DNA of 64,000 nucleotides from Gemmata massiliana (GTDB lineage: Bacteria; Planctomycetota; Planctomycetia; Gemmatales; Gemmataceae), in NCBI GenBank assembly GCA_000531095.1, contig HG799469.1, positions 378,570 through 442,569 on the forward strand. Reading direction: 5' to 3'. The notes under the pieces are model-generated. The model ran no database searches and had not been told where the DNA came from. It was given only the letters and a program-made list of their open reading frames with translations. Below, one piece after another: positions 50,521 through 57,600 of this stretch. The translations under genes and the position numbers were made by a program. The number at the start of each line of letters is the position of its first letter. Position 1 is the stretch's first letter.

Positions 50521-50745
50521 ATGCTCGCAGTCATGAGTGAACCGAGCGAGTTAGTTTCGTTGCAAATCAAGGTGCCGAAGCGCCTCCGCGCTCGTCTTAA
50601 GGCCCGCGCTGCGAGTGAAGAGATTGACATGGCGGACCTGGGCGACATCATCCTCACCCACGTATTAGATCTGTTCGAGGCTGAGAAGGTGCCGGAGCCG
50701 ATCCAAAAGGCGATCCAGAAGGTTCGCGACGAGAAGAAGTCCTAA
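50521..50745 (+). CDS. Ribbon-helix-helix-like small DNA-binding protein
   Basis: A 74-residue protein (70 from ATG 50533). SLQIKVPKRLRARLKARAASEEIDMADLGDIILTHVLDLFE looks like an Arc/CopG ribbon-helix-helix: one short strand then two helices. Such proteins act as dimeric repressors. It follows an AT-rich region with palindromes and may regulate itself and the divergent SWIM gene. No toxin gene is adjacent. Confidence 0.6.
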   Translation: MLAVMSEPSELVSLQIKVPKRLRARLKARAASEEIDMADLGDIILTHVLDLFEAEKVPEPIQKAIQKVRDEKKS

Positions 50746-50832
50746 CCGCCTCCAACGTAGCGAGCGCGCCCAGCGCTTCACTATGATGCCTGCAGGGTCA
50801 CCCTGTGGGCTTTTAGTCGTTGGGGCTGTCAC

Positions 50833-51240
50833 ATGCGCGCGTACCTCTTCCTGGCGATCATTGTTTCGCTGAGTGGGTGCAACAACGGAACGACCACCGA
50901 AAAAGTGACGACTGCTCCGGCTCGTGCGGAAGGGCCAGCAACAGAAGGGCCAAAGGGTCTCGCACCCACACCTCACGAGTCGCCGAGCGGACTGAATCTG
51001 CCCTGGTCGGAGGGCACCGCGAACGAGAAGCTGATGGGGCTTACGGACGATCAACTCACGGAATTGATTGGTAAGCCCGACGCGGTTCACCAGGACCCGC
51101 AATACGGCGACCGCAGACAGTGGCAGTACAAGGCGAAGAAGTGGCTCAAGCCCGATCCCGCATGGAAGGATGCGACTGAGCCAACTGCGATGAACGTGGT
51201 CCTGAAGAACGGGAAAGTGATTCGCGTTTTGCGAGGTTAA
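50833..51240 (+). CDS. Small lipoprotein, unknown
   Basis: A 135-residue lipoprotein with a signal peptide and lipobox (MRAYLFLAIIVSLSGCNNG), so it would be anchored by cysteine 16. A Thr/Pro/Glu-rich linker is followed by a small domain LMGLTDDQLTELIGKPDAVHQDPQYGDRRQWQYKAKKW, then AMNVVLKNGKVIRVLRG. That pattern resembles SmpA/BamE-like folds with the conserved GKPD turn. It lies next to the left end of the phage-like module on the opposite strand, probably outside it. Confidence 0.7.
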   Translation: MRAYLFLAIIVSLSGCNNGTTTEKVTTAPARAEGPATEGPKGLAPTPHESPSGLNLPWSEGTANEKLMGLTDDQLTELIGKPDAVHQDPQYGDRRQWQYKAKKWLKPDPAWKDATEPTAMNVVLKNGKVIRVLRG

Positions 51241-51277
51241 AACTGTTCTCGCGGTGCGTGCTCGCTAATATCCGCCT

Positions 51278-51970
51278 TCAACTGAGCCGGATGTACCCAA
51301 TGCTCGTGCCGCCGTACCCCGCGGCCTGTGCCGAGCAAAAATCCAGAGTGCCCGCGGTCGTGTTGATGAGGAGCTGGAGCCTGAGCACGGCGCTCGCGGC
51401 GCCACTGTAGTACGTGCCCATGTAGGTCGTGTGCGTGTAGTAAACCCCGGTCTGCTGGATCATGTGCATGAGCGAAACGGTTCCGCCGATGTCGGACCCG
51501 GTGCCCGCCCCGGTGCCAATGCGCGCCGACAGGTCCATCTGCGAGAACGTGAGCGCACTCGCGCGGGCCTGACACGTGAGCCGGCCGTAAACGAAGTACA
51601 GCCCCGTCGCCGGGAGCGTGATCGACACCCCCGGGATGTCCTGGCCGCCGACGTTGAGCGTGAGGTTGGCCGAGACGGACAGTCTCGCGTCCGCGGCGGT
51701 CGGTACGAACGGGGTTCCGCCGCCCGGCTCGTACTGGAACTCCCATCGCATTCCTCCCCCAACGTATCCGCGCCTCCGTAACCACACCTTCGTACCGGTC
51801 GGTACCGCGGTCCCGTTGATCTCCACGGCCGGGTTCAGCGACGTGGTGCCCTTGCGCCCCGACGCGGGAACGGCATCGGCCCCGGTCGTGTAGTCCGTGG
51901 TGCGCTCTTCCCACGAGTACAGCCCGCCGCTGACGCCCGTGATCTCGGCGCGGATGAGTTCCGGTTCCAT
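51278..51970 (-). CDS. Distal tail protein of the phage-like module, unknown
   Basis: A 230-residue beta-rich protein (ITGVSGGLYSWEERTTDY, LYFVYGRLTCQARASALTFSQMDLSARIG, TGVYYTHTTYMGTYYSGAASAVLRLQLLINTTAG). ATG 51970 overlaps the stop of the preceding gene by one base (TAATG). It is the last gene of the module as seen here. Position after the tape measure and the 392-residue tail protein suggests a tail-tip or fibre component. The composition with repeated Gly/Ser/Thr strands fits that, but no family is named. Confidence 0.55.
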   Translation of the reverse strand: MEPELIRAEITGVSGGLYSWEERTTDYTTGADAVPASGRKGTTSLNPAVEINGTAVPTGTKVWLRRRGYVGGGMRWEFQYEPGGGTPFVPTAADARLSVSANLTLNVGGQDIPGVSITLPATGLYFVYGRLTCQARASALTFSQMDLSARIGTGAGTGSDIGGTVSLMHMIQQTGVYYTHTTYMGTYYSGAASAVLRLQLLINTTAGTLDFCSAQAAGYGGTSIGYIRLS

Positions 51971-53148
51971 TAGATCGGTCCCGCGGGCTGCTGGAGGAGG
52001 GGATCCGTGAAAAGCAACTCGTGTGCAAAGGACTCGTAGCACGGGGCCTTATCCGCTTCGGTTGGCCCTTGCCCAACGACATACGCGAATTTCCGCGTGG
52101 CGTAGTTCGGCTGCAGGTTGTGCCCGGCCGCGATCCAGTTCTTGTTCGTGAGCAGCGCGTTCGCGGCGTTGGGCACGTCCGTCGCTTCGCGCCCGGTGTG
52201 GATCCAGCGCAGCTTGAAGTTGGCCATCAGACTCTGGTCCAGCCCGACCGCGAGCGCGCCGAGCAGTTTCTGGATCTTCGGCGACGCGGGCATGTACGGC
52301 CCAGGTATCGGGCTCGCACCGAGGAACAGCAGGCTTCCCGCCTTGCAGAGTCGGCCGCCAATGGTGATGTCACGCTGGTTCACGGTGCCGACGAACCGGT
52401 TCAGGTAGCTCTTGTACGTCGTCCCGCCGATGGTAAAGTCCATCGCGTACCTTGCAGGCACCTGGTACCACGACGTTTCGAGCATACCGTTTTGCAGGCT
52501 CATGTAGGGCGAGCCGTTAAAGTTGAAGCCGTTCGGTGTTCCACCGCTTTCGGTGCGGAACGTCATCGCGCCGGCCGGTTCGGTGGCCGACACGGTGTCC
52601 GGGAGCGGGGTATAGGTCGTGTTCGTGAACCGGCGCCATTCATCCGCATACACGAACGAGACGCTCGTCCCATCGGGCTTGAAGTACGTGCCGTTGTACG
52701 TGCCGATCTTCTCGTTCGGGAGCAGGAAGTACGGGCGCTTCGTGAACTTCACCTTGTACAGGTACTTCGTGTAGTGCGGGAACTGCGCGGTGATGGGCGC
52801 GAGCCCGAACACGCTGAGCGCGGTGCCGTTGACGTGCTGGCCGATGCCGAACATGTCGCTCACGGCCGCGACGCTCATCTCGGGCCGGAACGGGTGAACG
52901 GGCGGGAGCACGCGCGCGATCTTCCCCGCGTTCGCCACCCCGCCGTTGACGACGTTGGGTTCCAGGTTCGTGACGCCGCCCAACAGCGTGTCGAACGCCT
53001 GTGCGACCGCGGACACCGCCGGCGGGGTGGCGTCGTCGGCGCCCTCGAGCATGTACGCGCCGTCCGCCTGTCCCTCTTCCTGGCTGATGCTGGTGTGCAT
53101 CCCGCCCTGGTCCCGGTCGGTGATTTCTACGAACGATAGCGCTGGCAT
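51970..53148 (-). CDS. Tail protein of the phage-like module, unknown
   Basis: A 392-residue protein (MPALSFVEITDRDQGGMHTSISQEEGQAD, then YKVKFTKRPYFLLPNEKIGTYNGTYFKPDG and QRDITIGGRLCKAGSLLFLGASPIPGPYMP). ATG 53148 overlaps the tape-measure stop by one base (TGATG). Mixed alpha/beta with many aromatic residues. Its place directly downstream of the tape measure is that of a distal tail or baseplate hub protein. No domain recognised. Confidence 0.5.
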   Translation of the reverse strand: MPALSFVEITDRDQGGMHTSISQEEGQADGAYMLEGADDATPPAVSAVAQAFDTLLGGVTNLEPNVVNGGVANAGKIARVLPPVHPFRPEMSVAAVSDMFGIGQHVNGTALSVFGLAPITAQFPHYTKYLYKVKFTKRPYFLLPNEKIGTYNGTYFKPDGTSVSFVYADEWRRFTNTTYTPLPDTVSATEPAGAMTFRTESGGTPNGFNFNGSPYMSLQNGMLETSWYQVPARYAMDFTIGGTTYKSYLNRFVGTVNQRDITIGGRLCKAGSLLFLGASPIPGPYMPASPKIQKLLGALAVGLDQSLMANFKLRWIHTGREATDVPNAANALLTNKNWIAAGHNLQPNYATRKFAYVVGQGPTEADKAPCYESFAHELLFTDPLLQQPAGPI

Positions 53149-54383
53149 CAGTACCCACCCAATTGTTCGTGTGTGAACCGGTTGAACCGCCCGCGGCCCT
53201 CCCGGTAGATGTCGCCCGCGCCGGTCGTTATTTTGTCCCAGAGCCCGGCCGACTCGGACCGAACGGCGCTGATCGCCTGACCTGCCGGGCTTTGCGCGAA
53301 TCCCTCGCGGGCCATCCCCCAAACGCCCTCGCGCGCGCCCTCGGCGATGATTTTCACGAGGCCCTTCCACGGATCCTTACTGGTCTCGTCCACGTTCCGC
53401 AGGATCTCTTCGAGCAGCTCGGTTTCGCTCTTCTTCACGTCCCCGCCCCCGTTGGCGGCCACGAACGCGCGCTCGCTCATCTTCCGCGCGATGTCCTCGA
53501 TCGCGCCCACGCTCGCATCGGTCGGTGCGGCGAGCAGGCCCCGGGGCGGGTTCTTGCGGGCCTCGATCGCACCGGCCAGCGATTCCCGGAACCGCTTCAC
53601 CGCATCGGCGCCCCCGAACAGGGCGAGGATCTTGGTCGCGGCCACGGACAGCGCGATCACGAGCCGGCGCAGGTTCTCCGCGTAGTTCTTCGAGCCGTCG
53701 ATCCAGAGTTTGATGGCCCCACCGAACTGGGTGACCACGTCCACCACGGCCGCGACGACTTCCAACAGCGCGCCCCAGCTCTGCATGTTCGATTCGATGG
53801 TGCCGACGAGCGGCTTGAGCACCTTTGCGAACCCTTCCATGAGGCGAGCCACCAGCCGCACCGCGCCGAGGAGCACGCCGCCCACCGCGGCCGCGATGTC
53901 CTCGACCATCGGGCGCAGAGCCTGGATGGACGGGAGCAGAACGCCCGCCCAGTCCCGGACCGCTTTCGTCGCGTACTTGATGATGGGGACGAGCGCGTAC
54001 CCGATGGTGGCGCGCAGGTTGTTCACCTCGCGCTCGTACTGTTCCACGAGGTACGGGTTGAGCGCGCGGACGAACGCGGCGGACGTCTTCACGATCGCCA
54101 GGAGCGCGAGCGGCAGGGCCGCGAACGCCGCGACCACGGTTGAAACGACTGTGCTGATGGCCCCGATCGTCTTCTGTACGCCCTTAATCGCCATCCCGAT
54201 TTGACCGAAGATCCCCGGTCGTCGCCGGGGCGCGCGGGGTGGCCCGCCCGGACCGCCCGCCTTCATGTCCTTCAACTGACCGGAGATGCGACCGACGAGG
54301 GGCGTGAGCGTGCGGAGGATGCCGATCTGCTGCCCCATGAGCCGGTTCAGGTTCAGGAGCAGGTCGTTGTTACTGTGGGCCAC
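53148..54383 (-). CDS. Short tape-measure-like tail protein
   Basis: A 411-residue protein in tape-measure position. It starts with a helical region (NNDLLLNLNRLMGQQIGILRTLTPLVGRISGQLKDM), a Gly/Pro/Arg linker (GGPGGPPRAPRRRPG), and then long hydrophobic helices (TVVAAFAALPLALLAIVKTSAAFVRAL, GGVLLGAVRLVARLMEGFAKVL). Late ELLEEILRNVDETSKDPWKG follows. It is preceded by the frameshifted chaperone gene, the standard arrangement of long-tailed phages. The small size would set a short tail. It overlaps the chaperone extension by 14 bp. Confidence 0.7.
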   Translation of the reverse strand: MAHSNNDLLLNLNRLMGQQIGILRTLTPLVGRISGQLKDMKAGGPGGPPRAPRRRPGIFGQIGMAIKGVQKTIGAISTVVSTVVAAFAALPLALLAIVKTSAAFVRALNPYLVEQYEREVNNLRATIGYALVPIIKYATKAVRDWAGVLLPSIQALRPMVEDIAAAVGGVLLGAVRLVARLMEGFAKVLKPLVGTIESNMQSWGALLEVVAAVVDVVTQFGGAIKLWIDGSKNYAENLRRLVIALSVAATKILALFGGADAVKRFRESLAGAIEARKNPPRGLLAAPTDASVGAIEDIARKMSERAFVAANGGGDVKKSETELLEEILRNVDETSKDPWKGLVKIIAEGAREGVWGMAREGFAQSPAGQAISAVRSESAGLWDKITTGAGDIYREGRGRFNRFTHEQLGGY

Positions 54384-55127
54384 TGTTCAGCGCCTCCAAT
54401 CGCCGCTTGAGTTCGTCGAGCTGTTCCGCACTCACCCCCAGCGCCGGAGCGATCGCGAGGAGTTGTTGCAGTCGCGCCCGCGGGTCACCGGGAATTCCCG
54501 GTGACCCCTCTGGTACCTGAATGGCGCCGTCCTTGTCGCGCGCGTGGAAGTAGATCTCTTTGACCTGCCGCGGGGACAGGTCGTAGATCTCACCGAGCGG
54601 AACCTTGAACTCGCTCACGAGGATCGCGAACTGTGCGGTGAGAACCCCGGGGGTTAGCGCCGGCCGCGGTTGCGGCGCGCCAGGTCCGGCCCCGGGGCCT
54701 TCCGTTTTGGGGCGAGGGCCTCCTTCGGGAGCGAGTCTTCCATTACCTCGGTGAGGATGGTCCGCATCTCCTCCGGCTTGTGTGCGAGTAGCTCGAAGAT
54801 CTCGGCCGGTTCTGCGCTCATCATGCAGGAGAGCAGCAGCGCGGTTCCCGGCGTGGTTTCCAGGAACGCCATCGTGTGCTCGGACTCGAACGCGAAGTGC
54901 CCGGTCTCGCGCTGCTTGCGGAGTTCGTCGGCGCGCTTCAGGTACTCGTCGGGCGGGTACACGTCGCGCAGTTCCAGGAGCGCCGCCTTCGCCCGCTCGT
55001 ATAACTTCGTTTCAACGGCGAGCATGGTGCCGTGGGTGAGCACGGGCGCGACGGTGTACGTCTTCCCGTTGTGCTCGATGGTCTTGGGCGGTCCCTTGAT
55101 GCCCAGCGCCGCGCTGCGCTCACTCAT
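54370..55127 (-). CDS. Tail assembly chaperone long form (G-T type -1 frameshift product)
   Basis: The 157-residue upstream frame (54654-55127: MSERSAALGIKGPPKTIEHNGKTYTVAPVLTHG to RRNRGRR) is in the place of lambda gpG. At CCCAAAA (54705-54711) a -1 shift leads into an open frame without stop that ends at 54370 (PKTEGPG, ALTPGVLTAQFAILVSEFKVPLGEIYDLSPRQVKEIYFHARDKDG, ARLQQLLAIAPALGVSAEQLDELKRRLEALNSGPQ). The long form has 252 residues. Both forms bind the tape measure in known phages. The short ORF at 54370-54618 alone would start at ATG 54618, but homology-like sequence runs upstream of it. Confidence 0.7.
54483..54506. repeat. 24-bp palindrome inside the chaperone extension (same as 49523)
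   Basis: GGTCACCGGGAA followed by TTCCCGGTGACC is base-for-base the palindrome at 49523-49546; here the symmetry extends one more base on each side. It is 24 bp, a multiple of three, and is read on the minus strand as GSPGIPGDP between a GAIQVPE and RARLQQLL segment. Confidence 0.9.
54654..55127 (-). CDS. Tail assembly chaperone short form (gpG-like)
   Basis: This is the unshifted product, 157 residues: MSERSAALGIKGPPKTIEHNGKTYTVAPVLTHGTMLAVETKLYERAKAALLELRDV, then HTMAFLETTPGTALLLSCMMSAEPAEIFELLAHKPEEMRTILTEVMEDSLPKEALAPKRK. It is mostly helical. Residues after APK are read only in this form. Its identity is deduced from position (tail tube upstream, tape measure downstream) and from the frameshift site, not from a named family. 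Confidence 0.65.
   Translation of the reverse strand: MSERSAALGIKGPPKTIEHNGKTYTVAPVLTHGTMLAVETKLYERAKAALLELRDVYPPDEYLKRADELRKQRETGHFAFESEHTMAFLETTPGTALLLSCMMSAEPAEIFELLAHKPEEMRTILTEVMEDSLPKEALAPKRKAPGPDLARRNRGRR
54705..54711 (-). promoter_or_regulatory. Slippery site CCCAAAA for -1 ribosomal frameshift
   Basis: In the zero frame the minus strand reads GCC CCA AAA CGG, so the heptamer is C CCA AAA, the X XXY YYZ form. Shifted by -1 it reads CCC AAA ACG. The zero frame ends 17 codons later; the -1 frame stays open through 54370. GC-rich sequence follows within ten bases and could form a stimulatory structure. Confidence 0.7.
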
Positions 55128-55185
55128 GAAACCTCTCCGTGTCCCTAATGGGTATGCAGGTCAACCGTAACCAAGAGCGTTACAG

Positions 55186-55563
55186 TTATGTGAACGAAAC
55201 AGAAAACGCGCCGTCGGACTCGAAGGTCACGGAACACTGCCCGGGGTCGCCCCCGGCGCTGATCTCCGTGCTGAACTCGACGCTGGAGAGGCGCGCGTTG
55301 AGCACGAGTTCCACACCCACCGCGAACCCCAGGTGAAGCTCGTACACTGTGTTGACTGTTAAGGGCATGTTTCCGCTGTTGTACGGCCCCTCGACGACTG
55401 GAGTGGCCGCGATCCCGCCCGCGGTGGTGCGCTGGAAGTTGGATCCGAACGTGAAGAACTTTTTGACGCCCCCGTCCACGGGCAAGCGCCACTTGCTGAA
55501 GCTGTACGACTGGGCGCCGAGCTTCACGTAACTGTCGTTGCCGCTGATGAAGTTGTCGGGCAT
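55186..55563 (-). CDS. Tail tube-like protein
   Basis: A 125-residue beta-rich protein (MPDNFISGNDSYVKLGAQSYSFSKWRLPVDGG, NFQRTTAGGIAATPVVEGPYNSGNMPL, ending DPGQCSVTFESDGAFSVSFT). The start, with a short statement of 'location and value' strands, and the place ahead of the chaperone gene fit a tail-tube or minor tail protein. No named family. It follows the 164-residue gene by seven bases. Confidence 0.5.
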   Translation of the reverse strand: MPDNFISGNDSYVKLGAQSYSFSKWRLPVDGGVKKFFTFGSNFQRTTAGGIAATPVVEGPYNSGNMPLTVNTVYELHLGFAVGVELVLNARLSSVEFSTEISAGGDPGQCSVTFESDGAFSVSFT

Positions 55564-55570
55564 GGGTGCC

Positions 55571-56065
55571 TCACAGTGTGCTGCCGACGATGACCACGGT
55601 CACGTCGATGGATGATGCCCCGGTGTTCGCGAACGTCAGGGTCTTGTGCGTGGCGTCCACGGTGATGCCGCTCCCGGTCGGGTCGCCAGCCTGCGTGAAC
55701 GACTCGCCCGCGCGCACCACGTGACCGTCGGTCGCGCCCGCGAACCACACGAGCCCGTTACTCGCGCCCGGGGTGAGCTTCAGGACGCCCGACGTGCCCG
55801 CGACCTTGACGACAATGGCGAGCGCTTTCGTGAACGCAACCGACTCGCCCGCGAGGTTCGTGACGCTCTTCAGGTCGATTGTCGTGGAGCCGCTCGCCGC
55901 GATGGTGAGCACCGCGGCATAAGCATCGTCCCAAACGCTGGTGTCCAGGTCCGGGAGCGAGAACGTGACCTGGTTGTCCCCCTGCGTCAGGTCCGCCCAG
56001 TTCGTGACCGAGACCGTGAACGCGAAGGTGTTGTTCACCTGCAGGTCGAAGGACGAGAGCGGCAT
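55571..56065 (-). CDS. Phage-like structural protein, beta-rich, unknown
   Basis: A 164-residue protein (MPLSSFDLQVNNTFAFTVSVTNWADLTQGDNQVTF, KLTPGASNGLVWFAGATDGHVVRAGESFTQAGDPTGSGITVDATHKTLTFANTGASSIDVTVVIVG). Beta-sandwich-like with many Thr/Val/Gly residues, a usual profile of tail or decoration proteins. It lies in the chain of closely spaced minus-strand genes. Confidence 0.5.
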   Translation of the reverse strand: MPLSSFDLQVNNTFAFTVSVTNWADLTQGDNQVTFSLPDLDTSVWDDAYAAVLTIAASGSTTIDLKSVTNLAGESVAFTKALAIVVKVAGTSGVLKLTPGASNGLVWFAGATDGHVVRAGESFTQAGDPTGSGITVDATHKTLTFANTGASSIDVTVVIVGSTL

Positions 56066-56074
56066 GGGCGCCTC

Positions 56075-56455
56075 TTACAGGTCGAGTAGTACGCGGATCT
56101 CAACGTTAGTTGCCGCCGTGGTCGTGATGTAGCCCGCGGTGATGGCACCCGCGGTCCCGGTGAACGGGTACGGCACGCCCGAACCCTTCACCCACACGAA
56201 CGGCACCGCGCTCGTGAGGCTGATGGTGTCCGTGGGCGAACCGCTGCTGTTCATCTTGAGCGTGCAGTCGAGGTCTGTTTTGATGAACACGGCGAGCAGT
56301 TTCGCACTCGCCCATTGCAGGTCGACCAGTTGGTTCGTGACGGTCCCGAGCGTGAGCGAGGAGTTCTGTTCGACGCTGCCGGTCTTCGTCGTGAGCACCG
56401 CGACCTGATTGGACCCGGCGCCCCACGTCTCGGTGATTTGGTGGCTGATGCTCAT
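56075..56455 (-). CDS. Phage-like structural protein, beta-rich, unknown
   Basis: A 126-residue protein (MSISHQITETWGAGSNQVAVLTTKTGSVEQNSSLTLGTVTNQLVDLQWASAKLLAVFIKT, YPFTGTAGAITAGYITTTAATNVEIRVLLDL). ATG 56455 overlaps the stop of the preceding gene (ATGA). Style and size are like the next gene's product, which may be related by duplication. Family not recognised. Confidence 0.5.
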   Translation of the reverse strand: MSISHQITETWGAGSNQVAVLTTKTGSVEQNSSLTLGTVTNQLVDLQWASAKLLAVFIKTDLDCTLKMNSSGSPTDTISLTSAVPFVWVKGSGVPYPFTGTAGAITAGYITTTAATNVEIRVLLDL

Positions 56456-56907
56456 GTGCTGCGGTCCTCGAAGGTCCAAATGGTCAGGATGATCTGGTCG
56501 TAATCGAACCCCTCGGAGAGGTCGCCGCGGTCCAGGAACACACCGCCGGCGATCTCGACCCGCTTCACCGCGCTCACCGCGATGGGGTTCGGTTTCATGT
56601 ACCTCGCGCGCACCTGCTCGCGCCAGTTCGCGATGTCCGCGAGGTTCGTGATCTGGTCCCGGTCGTTGGGCGTGATCAGGGTCATTTCGACGGTGTACGT
56701 GACCCGGAACCGGCTCCCGAACGCGATGCGGGTGACCTGGTCCGCTTCCTCGGCGCCGCTGATGGTGACTTGGTAGTGCTCGTCGACGCGCTCCTCTTTC
56801 TTCGGGAGCTTGCGCTTCACCACCTTCAGGCACTGGCCGCCGACCTTGAGCGGGTGCGCCTTGTGGTCCGTAACGACCGCGTCGAGGATGTCGTTGAGCA
56901 CGCTCAC
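56452..56907 (-). CDS. Head-tail joining or tail-terminator-like protein
   Basis: A 151-residue protein starting GTG 56907 inside the stop of the preceding gene (GTGA). Features: SVLNDILDAVVTDHKAHPLKVGGQCLKVVKRKLPKKEERVDEHYQVTISGAEEADQ, RIAFGSRFRVTYTVEMTLITPNDRD, ending FDYDQIILTIWTFED. The long first helix followed by a sheet resembles tail-terminator or neck proteins. Position between capsid and tube genes agrees. Confidence 0.5.
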   Translation of the reverse strand: MSVLNDILDAVVTDHKAHPLKVGGQCLKVVKRKLPKKEERVDEHYQVTISGAEEADQVTRIAFGSRFRVTYTVEMTLITPNDRDQITNLADIANWREQVRARYMKPNPIAVSAVKRVEIAGGVFLDRGDLSEGFDYDQIILTIWTFEDRST

Positions 56908-57383
56908 AGGTACTGCGCTCCCGAGCGCCTGTAGGTGACGAGCCGGTACCGCTGCGGGCCGTTCGCGTCACGGTCCATCACCTGGACGGACTCCACGATC
57001 CAGACGCTGAACTCGTCGTAAGCCGGATCCGCCATGCGCGCCGGTGTCGGGTAGCTGCCTTCCACATTGGGGACCGTCCACTCCAGCACGCCGTCCGTGA
57101 GCTTTTCACCGATCTTCGGTATCACCACACCACCGGGCGCGACGTTCTCCGGTGCGATTCCGCGCAGGTTGTCGGTCCACAGGTGGAAGACGACCGCGTC
57201 TTTCTCCATGAGCTTCGGGTAGTTGCGCTGCATCTTCGCGATGTCTTCTTTGGTCACCGCGGCGCGCTGGACGTACTGGACGCGCGCGGCGTCCGCGAAC
57301 TCGTCCTCCTTCATCTTCACCGCGTACCCGAGTGTCAGCGGGTCGTCGATGAGCAGGTAGTCCTTGCTCAGGTCCAGCGCCAT
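56904..57383 (-). CDS. Head-tail connector-like protein
   Basis: A 159-residue protein (MALDLSKDYLLIDDPLTLGYAVKMKEDEFADAARVQYVQRAAVTKEDIAKMQRNYPKLMEKDAVVFHLWTDNLRG, then TVPNVEGSYPTPARMADPAYDEFSVWIVESVQVMDRDANGPQRYRLVTYRR). ATG 57383 overlaps the preceding stop (TGATG). The ending WIVESV...RYRLVTYRR is like head-closure/adaptor proteins. Unnamed family. Confidence 0.5.
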   Translation of the reverse strand: MALDLSKDYLLIDDPLTLGYAVKMKEDEFADAARVQYVQRAAVTKEDIAKMQRNYPKLMEKDAVVFHLWTDNLRGIAPENVAPGGVVIPKIGEKLTDGVLEWTVPNVEGSYPTPARMADPAYDEFSVWIVESVQVMDRDANGPQRYRLVTYRRSGAQYL

Positions 57384-57598
57384 CACAGCACCATCTTGGT
57401 TGACACGATGTACGGGGACTGAGCGTTCACGGTCTTCTGGAGCGCGTCAATGAGCTTCTGCAGGCCCTCGCGCCACTCGTTGCGGTCGACGGTCTTGTTA
57501 TCCAAAGTATAACTTGGCTGCGGGTTCACCGCGTCGGCCGCGAGCGCCGCGGCGTAACCCGCGATGGTGGCGTTCAGGTTGTCCGCGACGGTCGGCAT
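57383..57598 (-). CDS. Small protein of the capsid-connector interval, unknown
   Basis: A 71-residue protein (MPTVADNLNATIAGYAAALAADAVNPQPSYTLDNKTVDRNEWREGLQKLIDALQKTVNAQSPYIV). It is helical. It begins two bases after the capsid gene and overlaps the following start by one base, which is why I accept it as a gene. Function unknown. Confidence 0.55.
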   Translation of the reverse strand: MPTVADNLNATIAGYAAALAADAVNPQPSYTLDNKTVDRNEWREGLQKLIDALQKTVNAQSPYIVSTKMVL

Positions 57599-57600
57599 GA

